Assembly (NCBI GenBank): GCA_964537035.1 | Contig: CAZIAK010000015.1 | Span: 1 to 64,000, forward strand | From: CAZIAK01 sp964537035 | Lineage (GTDB): Bacteria > Planctomycetota > B15-G4 | Direction: 5' to 3' | DNA length: 64,000 bases | Shown here: piece after piece, positions 15,547 to 26,295 of the stretch | Position numbering within the stretch: the stretch's first letter is position 1 | How the letters are laid out: every line of letters begins with the position of its first letter | The notes under the pieces: generated by a model | What the model saw: only the letters and a program-made list of their open reading frames with translations | The model's database searches: none | Told to the model about the DNA's origin: nothing | Translations under genes and position numbers: made by a program

Positions 15547-18516
15547 ATGCCAGACGACAACCTCCCAAGTCCCTCTCCCACCTTCGTGGGCAGCAGCCCG
15601 GCCCGTCCCGACGGTCTGGACAAGGTCACCGGCCGGGCCCTCTTTGTCGACGACATCGTCGTGCCCGGTTGTCTCCACGGGGCCACAGTGCGTAGCCCCC
15701 ATGCCCGGGCACGCATCGTGAGCATCGACGCCAGCGCGGCCGAGGCCGACCCAGGCGTGGTCTTTGTCACCGCGGCGGACATCCCCGGCCCCAACGTGCT
15801 GGCCATGATCGAGAGCGACTGGCCGATCCTGGCGGACGAGCTGGTCGAGCATTGCGATCAGGCCGTGGCCCTGGTGGCCGCGCCCACCCGCGCCCGGGCC
15901 CAGGCCGCGGCGGCGCTCGTGCGGGTCGAGTACGAGGTGCTGGCTGCGGTGCTCGATCTGGAACAAGCTCACGAGCTGTACGAACACGCAGCCGGCGACG
16001 ACGGGGCGGTCGCCACCCGCGTGCTCTCAAGCTGCGACGTGAGCCATGGGGACGCCTCTGCAGCCATGAAGACTGCGCCCCACGTGATCGAGGGGCTCTA
16101 CCGCACCGGCGCGCAAGAGCACGTCTACATCGAGCCCCAAGGCGTCATCGCCACGCCCACGGGCGACGGGGGCATCGACATCATGGGCTCGCTGCAATGC
16201 CCCTACTACGTGCACGGCGCCCTGTCGCCGGTGTTCGGCGAGGGCAAGGTGCGCGTGCGTCAGGCTGTGACCGGTGGCGGGTTCGGCGGCAAGGAAGACT
16301 ACCCGGACATCATCGCCGCCCACGCCGCGCTGCTGGCCTTGGCCTCCGATCGACCGGTGAAGCTGATCTACGATCGGCACGAAGATCTGCGGGCCACCAC
16401 CAAGCGGCATCCGTCGCGTGTGCAGCTCCGGGCTGGCGTCGACGGCGACGGCAAGCTGCTCGCCCTCGAGGTCGACTTCTTCCTCGACGGGGGCGCCTTC
16501 GTGACCCTGTCGCCGGTGGTCTTGTCTCGCGGTGTGTTGCACGCGGCCGGTCCCTACGCGATCGCGAACGTCTCTGTGCGGGGACGGGCGTTGTCCACGA
16601 ACTCCATGCCTTGCGGCGCGTTTCGAGGCTTCGGTGCTCCCCAGAGCCAGTTCGCCATGGAGCGGCTCATGGACGCCATCGGCCGGCAGCTGAACATCGA
16701 TCCCCTCAAGCTCCGTGAGCGAAATGCCTACAGGGCAGGGGATATCACGCCCACGGGGCAGGTGCTCGACGAGAGCACGAGCGCCCTGCGCTGCCTGGCA
16801 GAAGCGGAGCGGCGCACGGGTTTCCGTGAGCGCTGGTTGGCAGGCGAGGCCGATCGTGCCGCAGCTCATGAGAGCGGCCGACCCGCCAAGGGCATGGGCC
16901 TCTCGTTGTTCTGGCACGGCTCTGGCTTCACCGGCAACGGCGAGCGGCAGATGCGTTCTCCCGTGCACCTCGCGCTGGTCGAGGGCGGCCAGCTCGAAGT
17001 GCGGGTGTCGTCCACCGACTTCGGCCAGGGCACGTGCATCGTGCTGGCCCAGATCGCCGCGGACGCTGCCGGCGTGCCCTTGAGCTGTGTGCGCGTGGCC
17101 ATGCCCGATACAGGCACCTGCCCCGACTCTGGCCCCACCGTGGCCTCTCGCACGGTGATGGTGGTGGGGGGCACGCTCTGGCGCGCGGGGCAGACCATGG
17201 TCCGCCGGCTGTGTGCCTACTCCGCCGAGTCGAACGGGCTCGCGGCCGACGCCGTGCAGTTCAGCGACGGTGCTTTCGTGGGCACAGACGGTCCGTCGCC
17301 ACAACACCTGGCCAGCTTCGACGACGTCACCAGGGACTACGTGTCCAAGCACGGCGAGCTGCTCATCGAAGAGCGATACGAGCCCGACCCGAAAAGCAGC
17401 TTCGACGAGACGACCTACAAGGGCGACGCCTACGCCACCTATGGCTGGGGCGCGGCGGTGGTGGCGGTCGAGGTCGACCCGGACACCTTCACCACATCGC
17501 TGCGCGAAGCCACCATGGTGGTCGACGTAGGCAAGGTCATTCACCCGACCCTGTGCCGGGGGCAGGTCGAGGGAGGCATGCTGCAGGCCTTGGGCCACGG
17601 CCTGCTCGAAGACCTGACCCAGGTCGACGGCCACCCGAAACAGGATCGCCTGGCCACCTACATCATTCCCACCACCCTCGACACGCCGGTGATGGACGTG
17701 GCCCTGCTCGAAAACCCTGCTGAGGGCGACGATTTCGGCGCCAAGGGCGTGGGCGAGCTGCCCGCCGATGGGGGCGCACCCGCGGTGGTGGCGGCCATCG
17801 AGAACGCCACGGCCATCGTGGTGCGAGCGATCCCCGCCACACCCGAGCGGGTGCTGGACGCCTTGCTCGCCGAACAGATCGTGGGGGACGTCGCCGCAGT
17901 CGACACGACCCTGCTGTCGGTGGCGGCTGGGGTCGAACCGCCGGCGCGCAACAAGGCAGCCAGCGGAGTCGCCGAGACACCCAACGCACCCGCAGCGCCG
18001 GAGAACATCACCCTCAACTTCGAGGTCAACGGGCGGGCGGTGACGGTGGTCGCGCCGCCCATGGCTCGGCTGCTCGACGTGCTTCGTGAAGACCTGGGCC
18101 TGACCGGCACCAAAGAAGGCTGCGGTGAAGGCGAGTGCGGAAGCTGCACCGTGCTCATCGACGACCAGCCGGTGTGCTCTTGTCTGGTGCCTGCGGTTCA
18201 GGTGCGCGGCCAAGAGCTGCTCACCGTCGAGGGTCTCGAGTGCGATGATCAGCCCGACGAGTTCCAGCAGGCCATGGTGTCCGAGGGCGGAGTGCAGTGC
18301 GGCGCGTGCACGCCAGGCATACTCGTGTCGGCCCGGGCCCTGCTCACTCGCAACGAGACCCCCGACCGAGAAGAAGTGCGCGAGGCGCTCTCAGGAAACC
18401 TCTGCCGTTGCACGGGCTACGAGGCGATCCTGCGAGCCATGGACGCCGCCACGACGAGGTCCTGCAACGGTGGCGCCGCCGCGGGTGTGGCGTCATGCGA
18501 GGATAGGGCGTCATGA
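15547..18516 (+). CDS. Xanthine dehydrogenase-family fusion: molybdopterin domain followed by C-terminal 2Fe-2S domain
   Basis: About 989 residues (ATG at 15547; a GTG at 15523 in frame is possible and neither has a strong Shine-Dalgarno). Residues 10-770 are the large Mo-cofactor subunit: GLDKVTGRALFVDD, the cofactor motif GGGFGGKEDYPD, GAFRGFGAPQSQFAMERL, GQGT and the terminal FGAKGVGELPADGGAP whose Glu is the catalytic base. After a linker, residues 820-989 form the 2Fe-2S subunit: CGEGECGSC and then CGACTPG and CRCTGYEA, giving both iron-sulfur clusters. In most relatives the iron-sulfur part is separate or N-terminal, so this order is unusual. The FAD subunit gene starts within its stop (ATGA). 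Substrate is a purine or N-heterocycle, inferred from context. Confidence 0.9.
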   Translation: MPDDNLPSPSPTFVGSSPARPDGLDKVTGRALFVDDIVVPGCLHGATVRSPHARARIVSIDASAAEADPGVVFVTAADIPGPNVLAMIESDWPILADELVEHCDQAVALVAAPTRARAQAAAALVRVEYEVLAAVLDLEQAHELYEHAAGDDGAVATRVLSSCDVSHGDASAAMKTAPHVIEGLYRTGAQEHVYIEPQGVIATPTGDGGIDIMGSLQCPYYVHGALSPVFGEGKVRVRQAVTGGGFGGKEDYPDIIAAHAALLALASDRPVKLIYDRHEDLRATTKRHPSRVQLRAGVDGDGKLLALEVDFFLDGGAFVTLSPVVLSRGVLHAAGPYAIANVSVRGRALSTNSMPCGAFRGFGAPQSQFAMERLMDAIGRQLNIDPLKLRERNAYRAGDITPTGQVLDESTSALRCLAEAERRTGFRERWLAGEADRAAAHESGRPAKGMGLSLFWHGSGFTGNGERQMRSPVHLALVEGGQLEVRVSSTDFGQGTCIVLAQIAADAAGVPLSCVRVAMPDTGTCPDSGPTVASRTVMVVGGTLWRAGQTMVRRLCAYSAESNGLAADAVQFSDGAFVGTDGPSPQHLASFDDVTRDYVSKHGELLIEERYEPDPKSSFDETTYKGDAYATYGWGAAVVAVEVDPDTFTTSLREATMVVDVGKVIHPTLCRGQVEGGMLQALGHGLLEDLTQVDGHPKQDRLATYIIPTTLDTPVMDVALLENPAEGDDFGAKGVGELPADGGAPAVVAAIENATAIVVRAIPATPERVLDALLAEQIVGDVAAVDTTLLSVAAGVEPPARNKAASGVAETPNAPAAPENITLNFEVNGRAVTVVAPPMARLLDVLREDLGLTGTKEGCGEGECGSCTVLIDDQPVCSCLVPAVQVRGQELLTVEGLECDDQPDEFQQAMVSEGGVQCGACTPGILVSARALLTRNETPDREEVREALSGNLCRCTGYEAILRAMDAATTRSCNGGAAAGVASCEDRAS

Positions 18517-19355
18517 CCAGTGTCCACACTCCTGAGTCGCTCGATGCCGCGTTGGCCGCCCTGGCTGAACCGGGTGTCCTGGCCGTGGCCGGTTGCACCG
18601 ACCTGATGGTGCCGGGCTCGCCGCACCAGGGCTCAACTCGCGCGGTGGTTGACCTGTCCCGTGTGCCCGAGCTGTCGGGCCTCTCGGTGAGCGGCGGTTT
18701 CATCGACATCGGCGCGGGGGAGACCTTCGCCCGCCTGCGTCACGACCCCGCAGTGCAGCGGCATCTGCCAGCCCTGGCTCAGGTCGCGGCCACGGTGGGA
18801 GCCCTGCAGATCCAGGCCAGGGCGACGATCGGTGGCAACATCGCCAACGCGTCGCCGGCCGGTGATTCTCTGCCTGTGCTGTTGGCCCTCGACGCCGAGC
18901 TCTTGTTGGTCGGGCCTGGCGGCGAGCGAACCATCGCCTATGGGGACATGCACACAGGCTATCGGCAGACGGCGTTGGCGCCTGGCGAGTTGATCGTGCG
19001 CGTTCGCATCCCTGTGCCCGCCCACGGTGTGCTGCAGCGATTCACCAAGGTGGGTACGCGCCAGGCCCAAGCCATCAGCAAGGTCTCGGTGGCTTTCGCC
19101 GCTCGCCGGGACGGCGAGGTGCTCCGCCAGGTGCGCTTCGCCGCGGGCTCCGTGGCCGCCACTCCCGTGCGGCTCAGCGCTGCCGAAGCGGCCTGCGAGG
19201 GCGCCACCCTCAACGCCGACCTGGCCGAAGCTGTGGGACGGGCCGCCGCCGGCGGTGTGACGCCCATGGACGACGTCCGCTCGACCGCCGCCTATCGCCG
19301 CTTCGTCCTGGCCCGCTGCGTCCGCCGCATGGTGATAGACGCTGCTCGCGGCTGA
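18513..19355 (+). CDS. FAD-binding subunit of xanthine dehydrogenase-family enzyme
   Basis: A 280-residue CoxM/XdhB-type flavin subunit. The FAD-binding signatures are AGCTDLMVPG near residue 28 and the second loop ATIGGNIANASPAGDSLPVLLALDAE (here shown as its key words TIGGNIANASPAGD, about 108-121). The CO-dehydrogenase flavoprotein C-terminal domain follows with FTKVGTRQAQAISKVSVA. It takes electrons from the 2Fe-2S clusters and reduces NAD+ or another acceptor. It overlaps the upstream fusion gene by four bases and is 29 bases from the next XDH gene, so one flavin subunit may serve both hydroxylases. This matches the E. coli ygfM position next to a Se-dependent-type XDH. Confidence 0.9.
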   Translation: MTSVHTPESLDAALAALAEPGVLAVAGCTDLMVPGSPHQGSTRAVVDLSRVPELSGLSVSGGFIDIGAGETFARLRHDPAVQRHLPALAQVAATVGALQIQARATIGGNIANASPAGDSLPVLLALDAELLLVGPGGERTIAYGDMHTGYRQTALAPGELIVRVRIPVPAHGVLQRFTKVGTRQAQAISKVSVAFAARRDGEVLRQVRFAAGSVAATPVRLSAAEAACEGATLNADLAEAVGRAAAGGVTPMDDVRSTAAYRRFVLARCVRRMVIDAARG

Positions 19356-19384
19356 CCGTCTGCTCCCCTCAGGACATGCCTCCC

Positions 19385-22071
19385 ATGACCACCATCGACT
19401 TCACCCTGAACGGCCGGGCGGTCTCCATCGAACCCGCCGAGAAGGAGTCGCTGCTCGACGCCCTGCGCGAACGATGCGATCTGTTGTCAGTGAAGGATGG
19501 TTGCCAGCCTCAAGGCCGTTGCGGTGCCTGTCTGGCCTTGATCAACGGACGCCCCGTGGTGACCTGCGCCGTGCCCGCGACTCGTGCGGCGGGGAAAGAG
19601 ATCACCACGCTCGAAGGCCTTGGGGACGAGGAGCGGGCTCAGATCGCCCAGGCCTTCGTGGACACCGCTGGCCTGCAGTGCGGCTTCTGCATCCCGGGCA
19701 TTGCGCTGCGGGCCAAGTCGTTGCTGGACAAGGACAGCAATCCCAGCCGGGAGACCATCGCCAAGGCCCTCGACCTGCACCTCTGCCGCTGCACGGGCTA
19801 CACCAAGATCATTGACGCCTACGAGCGTCTGGCCGAGCTGCGCAACGGGTCAGCCGATGACGGCACGGGCGCGGTGGCGGGCACGGTGGCGTGCACGGTG
19901 GCGGGCACGGTGGCGGGCGCGGCCCCCGTCGCCAGCAACGCATCAGCCGAAGGCGTGGGCGCTCGGTTGGACAAGTACGCTGGTGCCGACCTGACCCTGG
20001 GCGACTACACGTTCGTCGCCGATCGCCGACCCGAGGGCCTGCTCTACGGTGCGGTGCGGTTGTCCGATCACCCGCGAGCGAAGGTGTTGTCCATCGACAC
20101 CTCGGCGGCTCTGGCCTTGCCGGGGGTGGTGGCCGTGGCCACCGCCGACGATGTGCCGGGCAAGCGCTGGTATGGCTTGTTGTACGACGACTGGCCGGGC
20201 TTCGTGGCGGTGGGTGAAGAGGTGCGTTGCGTGGGCGACGTGTTGGCCGCCGTGGGCGCCGAGACCATGGCCGCCGCTCGTGCCGCCGCCGAGCTGGTGG
20301 TGGTGACCTACGAAGAGCTGCCACCGGTCACCGAGATCGACGCAGCCCTGGCCGACGACGCTCCCCAGGTGAACCCACGCTCTGCCAATCTACTCTCGCG
20401 CACAGTCGTCCAGCGCAGCGATGTCGACGCCGCCCTCGCCGCCAGCGCCCACGTGGTGAGCGGCGAGTTCAGCACCCAGCGCATCGAGCATCTCTTCCTC
20501 GAACCCGAGAGCGCCCTCTGCACCCTCGACGACAGTGGTCGGCTGAAGCTGCATTGTGCAGGCCAGGGCGTGTTTGACGACCGCCGTCAGGTGGCCGCGT
20601 TCTTGGGCCTCGAAGAAGAAGGCATGGACGTCGAGCTGGTCCCGGCGGGCGGTGCCTTTGGCGGCAAGGAAGACATGTCCGTCCAGGCCCACGCGGCGCT
20701 GTTGACCCAGATGACAGGGCGACCATGCCGGGTGACCCTGTCGCGCGAGGAGTCGATCCGCCTCCATCCCAAGCGCCACCCCATGGACATGCACTACACC
20801 GTGGGCTGCGACGAGAAGGGACAGCTCACCGCTGTACGCGCGCGCATCACGGGCGACACGGGCGCCTACGCTTCGGTGGGCAGCAAGGTCCTGGAGCGCG
20901 CGGCGGGACATGCCTGCGGACCCTACACGGTGCCTGCGGTCGACATCGAAGCGCTCACCGTGCGCACCAACAACCCGCCCTGTGGAGCCATGCGGGGTTT
21001 CGGCGTGAACCAGACCAACTTCGCCGTCGAGGCCTGTCTCGATGCCCTGGCGAAGAAGGTGGGCATCGACGGCTGGGAGTTGCGCTGGCTGAACGCTCTG
21101 CGAGTGGGCGACACCTTCAGCAGCGGTCAGGTGCTGGAGAAGTCCGTGGGCCTGGCCGAGACCCTGCTCGCCGTGAAGGACTCCTACAAGAGCGCTCTCG
21201 CTGCGGGACAAGCCGTGGGCATCGCCTGCGGCATCAAGAACTCGGGCATCGGCAATGGCGTCGAGGAGTGGGGCAAAGCACGCCTGGTGGTCGAGGACGA
21301 CGAGACCGTGTCGATCTACAACGGCTACACCGAGATGGGACAAGGTCTGCTCACCGTGCTGGTGCAGTTCGCTGTCGAGGTCACGGGCCTGCCCGCGGCG
21401 GTGTTCCATCCCAAGGTCGATTCGACGTTCGCTCTGGGTTGCGGACAGACCACGGGCAGTCGGGCCACGTTGTTCGCCGGACGGGCGGTGGTCAGCGCTG
21501 CCGAGAAGCTGCGAGACACCCTTGATGCTGGCAAGACCCTGAGCGATCTGGCGGGGCAGGTCTTCGCTGCTGACATCGTCATCGACGACACCACTTCGCC
21601 CGACCACGACGTCAAGGTCGTCAAGACCCACACATCGTTCGGCTTCGCCACCCAGGTCTGCTTGCTTGACAGCGAAGGCAAACTCGAGAAGGTCATCGCC
21701 GCGCATGACGTGGGTCGAGCGGTGAACCCGTCCCAGTGTGAAGGACAGATCCAGGGCGCCGTGCACATGGGATTGGGCTACGCCTTGAGCGAAGAGCTGG
21801 CTTGCGAGGGCGGCTGGCCCGTGACCTACGATCTGCGCGAGCTGGGAGTGCTGCGCGCCCGGGACATGCCCGAGGTCGAGGTGATCTTGGTGGAGGATCC
21901 TGAACCCGAAGGCCCCTTCGGCGCCAAGGGCGTGGGGGAGATCGGCCTGGTACCCACCGCCGCCGCGGTCGCCGCTGCGCTGGAGGCCTTCGATGGCATC
22001 CGCCGCACGCGCTTGCCCATGCGCGACTCGCCCGCGGCCAAGGCCCTGAGCGTGGGACACCTGCGTCAGCG

Positions 22072-22075
<4 letters not shown>
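19385..22075 (+). CDS. Selenium-dependent-type xanthine dehydrogenase (2Fe-2S + molybdopterin fusion)
   Basis: About 896 residues. I prefer ATG 19385 (AGGA ten bases upstream) over 19376. Residues 1-155 are the iron-sulfur domain: the first cluster motif is CQPQGRCGAC, five residues between the first two cysteines, as in Se-dependent XDH-type proteins, then LQCGFCIPG and CRCTGYTKI. A low-complexity Ala-Gly-Thr-Val linker follows, then the Mo domain with GGAFGGKEDMSVQAH, PCGAMRGFGVNQTNFAVE, EMGQGLLTVLVQ and GPFGAKGVGEIG. Family TIGR03311 (Se-dependent XDH) has this layout and occurs with SsnA and YgfK, both present here. These enzymes hydroxylate hypoxanthine or related purines. Whether the cofactor holds selenium is inferred from neighbours, not visible in the protein. 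Confidence 0.88.
19871..19918 (+). repeat. Four 12-bp tandem repeats in the XDH interdomain linker
   Basis: Units of GCGGTGGCGGGC-type sequence (unit 1 at 19871-19882, later units starting ACGGTGGCG) encode Ala-Gly-Thr-Val repeats between the iron-sulfur and molybdopterin domains. Length variation here would only change the linker. Confidence 0.7.
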
Positions 22076-23148
<1,073 letters not shown>

Positions 23149-23404
23149 GCAGCCCTGTCTGAGCCCTCGCCTTGAACCCTCCGTGCAGGGCGCTCAAGCG
23201 GAGCCTTGTGCGCGGTCGTTCACGGGCGGGATGCCGGGTCGCTGTTGCTGGGGACCATGAGCCGCAAAGGATCGAGATGTCGCGCCGTGACGCCATGGAC
23301 TACGATCAGCACGCATCGCCCCACAGCCCCGTGGGCTCGATGGGCCACAGGCAGCGTCGAGCGGCTCGCCGCACCAGCAATCCAGAGGAAACAGGACACC
23401 TGAC

Positions 23405-24907
23405 ATGAGCGACCTGGGACTGGAACGAGACGTCGTCGACGAGGCCGTGCTGGCCACCACCATCGCGCGCTTTGGTGCCTCTGGTGTGGTGCTGCCGACG
23501 CTTTCGCAGCTGACCGACCCCTCGAAGATCCCCGCGGATGTGGCCGCGCGGCTGCCAGAGGTGGACCCTGACGCTGCCGACCCGGCCAACCTGTTCAGGG
23601 TGCACTGGCACAACGGCGCTGACCGTCGTACGCGGGTCGATGTCCCCGACCACGTGGTGTTGCCGCCCGAACTCACCGGAGTCGAGGCGCCCATCATCGT
23701 CGTCTTCGGCGACCGCTTCCCCATGATCGAGGCCCACAAGGTGCTGGCGGCCTACGGTTGCCTGGTGCCGCGCCTGGTCACGGGGCGGTTCGACCCGTCG
23801 CACCACCGGGCGGTATGGCCCAGCACGGGCAACTACTGCCGGGGCGGCGTGGCCATCTCGCGCATTCTCGACTGCCGAGGTGTGGCCGTGCTCCCGGAGG
23901 GCATGAGCCAGGAGCGCTTCTCGTGGCTGGACAAGTGGACCATCGAACCCTCTGACGTGATCAAGACGCCGGGCACGGAGAGCAACGTCAAGGAGATCTA
24001 CGACAAGTGCGCCGAGCTGGCCGCTGATCCGCAGAACTTCCTGTTCAACCAGTTCTGCGAGTTCGGCAACCATCTGGTGCACTGGCAGGTCACGGGCCAG
24101 GCGCTGGCCAAGGTGTTCGAGCACGTGGCCGCCGATCGCCCTGGTCTTGAGTTGGCGGCGTTCACCTCGGCCACCGGTTCTGCGGGCACCATCGCCGCGG
24201 GCGATCACCTGAAGGACCGCTACGGCACGCGCATCGTGGCTGCCGAGGCTCAAGAGTGTCCGACCATGCTCTGCAACGGCTTCGGCGAGCACAACATCCA
24301 GGGCATCGGTGACAAGCACATCCCCCTGATCCACAACGTGATGAACACCGACGTTGTGGCAGCGGTGTCTGATCGCAGCTGCGACGCGCTGAACGTGCTG
24401 TTCAACACCGAGGCGGGACGCGGCTGGTTGGCGCGAGAGAAGGGGCTGTCCGCCGAGCTGCTCGACGCCTTGAGTCATTGTGGGTTGTCCAGCCTGTGCA
24501 ACATCCTGGCCTCGATTCAGCTGGCCAGGCACTGGGGGCTCGACTCCAGCCGGGCCCTGATCACCGTGGCCACCGACGGCGCTTCCATGTACGCCAGCGA
24601 GCTCGACAAGACCATGGCCACTGAGTTCCCCGGCGGTCTTGACGACGCCGCCGCCGAGGCCGTCTGGAACGAACATCTCACCGGCGTGGATGACAAGCAC
24701 CTGATGGTGCTGCGCGACCGCGACCGTGAGCGCATCTTCAACCTGGGTTACTACACCTGGGTGGAGCAACAGGGTGTGTCCCTCGAAGACTTCGAAGTCC
24801 GTCGCAGCCAGGAGTTCTGGGTTGGCCTGCGAGACCTGGGGCCCATCTGGGACGGGCTCATCGACGACTTCAACAAGGCCGCAGCCGCCGTGGGTCAGGG
24901 GGTGTGA
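23405..24907 (+). CDS. PLP-dependent fold-type II enzyme, cysteine-synthase/ammonia-lyase-like
   Basis: A 500-residue tryptophan-synthase-beta-superfamily protein. The probable Schiff-base lysine is in MIEAHKVLAAYG near residue 107. The Asn loop WPSTGNYCRGG and the glycine-rich phosphate cup TSATGSAGTIAAG (about 260-272) are clear. It is longer than O-acetylserine sulfhydrylase (about 310) and has an extended N-terminus and C-terminal tail. In E. coli the equivalent cluster holds YgeX, a PLP diaminopropionate ammonia-lyase, so a beta-elimination on a purine-derived amino acid is a reasonable idea, though the sequence does not show the substrate. It is separated from ssnA by 256 bases and overlaps the next PLP gene by four bases (GTGA). 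Confidence 0.75.
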   Translation: MSDLGLERDVVDEAVLATTIARFGASGVVLPTLSQLTDPSKIPADVAARLPEVDPDAADPANLFRVHWHNGADRRTRVDVPDHVVLPPELTGVEAPIIVVFGDRFPMIEAHKVLAAYGCLVPRLVTGRFDPSHHRAVWPSTGNYCRGGVAISRILDCRGVAVLPEGMSQERFSWLDKWTIEPSDVIKTPGTESNVKEIYDKCAELAADPQNFLFNQFCEFGNHLVHWQVTGQALAKVFEHVAADRPGLELAAFTSATGSAGTIAAGDHLKDRYGTRIVAAEAQECPTMLCNGFGEHNIQGIGDKHIPLIHNVMNTDVVAAVSDRSCDALNVLFNTEAGRGWLAREKGLSAELLDALSHCGLSSLCNILASIQLARHWGLDSSRALITVATDGASMYASELDKTMATEFPGGLDDAAAEAVWNEHLTGVDDKHLMVLRDRDRERIFNLGYYTWVEQQGVSLEDFEVRRSQEFWVGLRDLGPIWDGLIDDFNKAAAAVGQGV

Positions 24908-26295
24908 GCGCAGAGGCGGCGAGCGACACGGATCTGCTCAGTGCCCTGGTGTGCTCGGGCTGCGGGTTCAAGACGCGCCTCGCCGAAGCCGAGCCATTTC
25001 GCTGCCCGAACCACCGCGGGGACGACGACATCGACCACGTGTTGGTGCGGCAGCTGGTGGGCCCCAGCCCCGAGTGGCCAGGGCTGCCCGTCGGCTCTGC
25101 ACCTCCGGAGACTCTGCCCTTCGTGCACTTTCGTCGCTTCCTGCACAGCTGGCGGGCCGGCCTTGCCGGTGGTCTGAGCGACGCCGAGTGGTGCGAGCTG
25201 GCGCGCCGCCTCGATGACGCCGTCGCCCAGGTCGATGGAGCCGGTTTCACCTTCACGCCCTACGGCCGGGCCCACGAGTTGTCCGACGCCCTGGGCTTTT
25301 CTGCTGCCGGTGGCGTGTTCATCAAGGACGAGACGGGCAACGTGTCCGGTTCGCACAAGGCCAGGCACCTCATGGGCCTGGCGCTCTGGCTCACGGTGAC
25401 TGAGCAGTTGGGTTGGCCCGATGCACGCCCCGACGCTGTCCTGGCCATCGCCAGTTGTGGCAACGCCGCCCTGGCTGCGGCCGTCGTGGCTCGGGCAGCA
25501 CAGCGACAGCTGAGGGTCTTCGTGCCAGTCGAGGCAGACGCATCGGTGGTCGAGCGGTTGCAGACCCTCGGCGCTGAAGTGCTGAGCTGCGAGCGAAGTG
25601 TCGACGATCCCCCGGGCGACCCTTGCTTGCATCGCTTTCACGAGGCGCTAGACCACGGCGCGCTGCCCTTCACCTGCCAGGGCAACGAGAACGGGCTGGT
25701 CATCGAGGGCGGCTGCACCCTGGCCTGGGAGCTGGTCTGCCAGCACGACGCCTCTGGGCATGGTGCGCTTGACCGTCTGTTCATTCAGGTGGGCGGAGGC
25801 GCGCTCGCCAGCTCGGTGGGGCAAGGCCTCGCCACTGCCAGGGGGGCCGGCGCGCTGGAGAGCCTGCCTGCGGTGCACGCTGTACAGGCCGTGGGAGGCG
25901 CACCTCTTCCACGGGCTTGGCGTCGATTCTGGTCAGCTACTGAGCAGACAGGAGCAGGCGCAGTGGGCCAGCTCCTGGACGCTGCGGCTCGGCACCGTTC
26001 TCAGTACATGTGGCCCTGGGAGACCCCGCCAGCCAGCGCCGCCTCGGGCATCCTCGACGACGAAACCTACGACTGGGTGGGCGTGCTGAAGGCCGTGGCA
26101 GAGACCGGAGGGGACGCGGTGGTGGTGAGCGAAGAGCACATCGCAGCAGCCCACGCTCTGGGCCGTGAGCACACCGAGATCAAGGCCAGCACCACGGGCA
26201 CCGCAGGCCTGGCGGGCCTGCTGGCCTGTCTTGAGCGGGGCGAGGTCACCGCGGACGAGCGGGTGGCCGTGCTCTTCACCGGGTGTGAGCGATGA
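24904..26295 (+). CDS. Second PLP-dependent fold-type II enzyme, threonine-synthase-like
   Basis: A 463-residue PLP enzyme. An N-terminal ribbon with C-S-G-C (residues 17-20) and a further Cys before NHRG near residue 37 resembles the small zinc-finger-like start of some threonine synthases. The catalytic lysine is in GNVSGSHKARHL near residue 155. SCGNAALAAA (about 186-195) is the substrate/Asn loop and VGGGALASSVGQG near 300 the phosphate-binding loop. The GTG start overlaps the previous gene's stop, and its own stop overlaps the nitrilase start (ATGA), so all three are expressed as one unit. Two different fold-type II PLP enzymes side by side in a purine cluster is unusual; they may act in sequence or as a heteromer. 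Confidence 0.75.
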   Translation: MSAEAASDTDLLSALVCSGCGFKTRLAEAEPFRCPNHRGDDDIDHVLVRQLVGPSPEWPGLPVGSAPPETLPFVHFRRFLHSWRAGLAGGLSDAEWCELARRLDDAVAQVDGAGFTFTPYGRAHELSDALGFSAAGGVFIKDETGNVSGSHKARHLMGLALWLTVTEQLGWPDARPDAVLAIASCGNAALAAAVVARAAQRQLRVFVPVEADASVVERLQTLGAEVLSCERSVDDPPGDPCLHRFHEALDHGALPFTCQGNENGLVIEGGCTLAWELVCQHDASGHGALDRLFIQVGGGALASSVGQGLATARGAGALESLPAVHAVQAVGGAPLPRAWRRFWSATEQTGAGAVGQLLDAAARHRSQYMWPWETPPASAASGILDDETYDWVGVLKAVAETGGDAVVVSEEHIAAAHALGREHTEIKASTTGTAGLAGLLACLERGEVTADERVAVLFTGCER

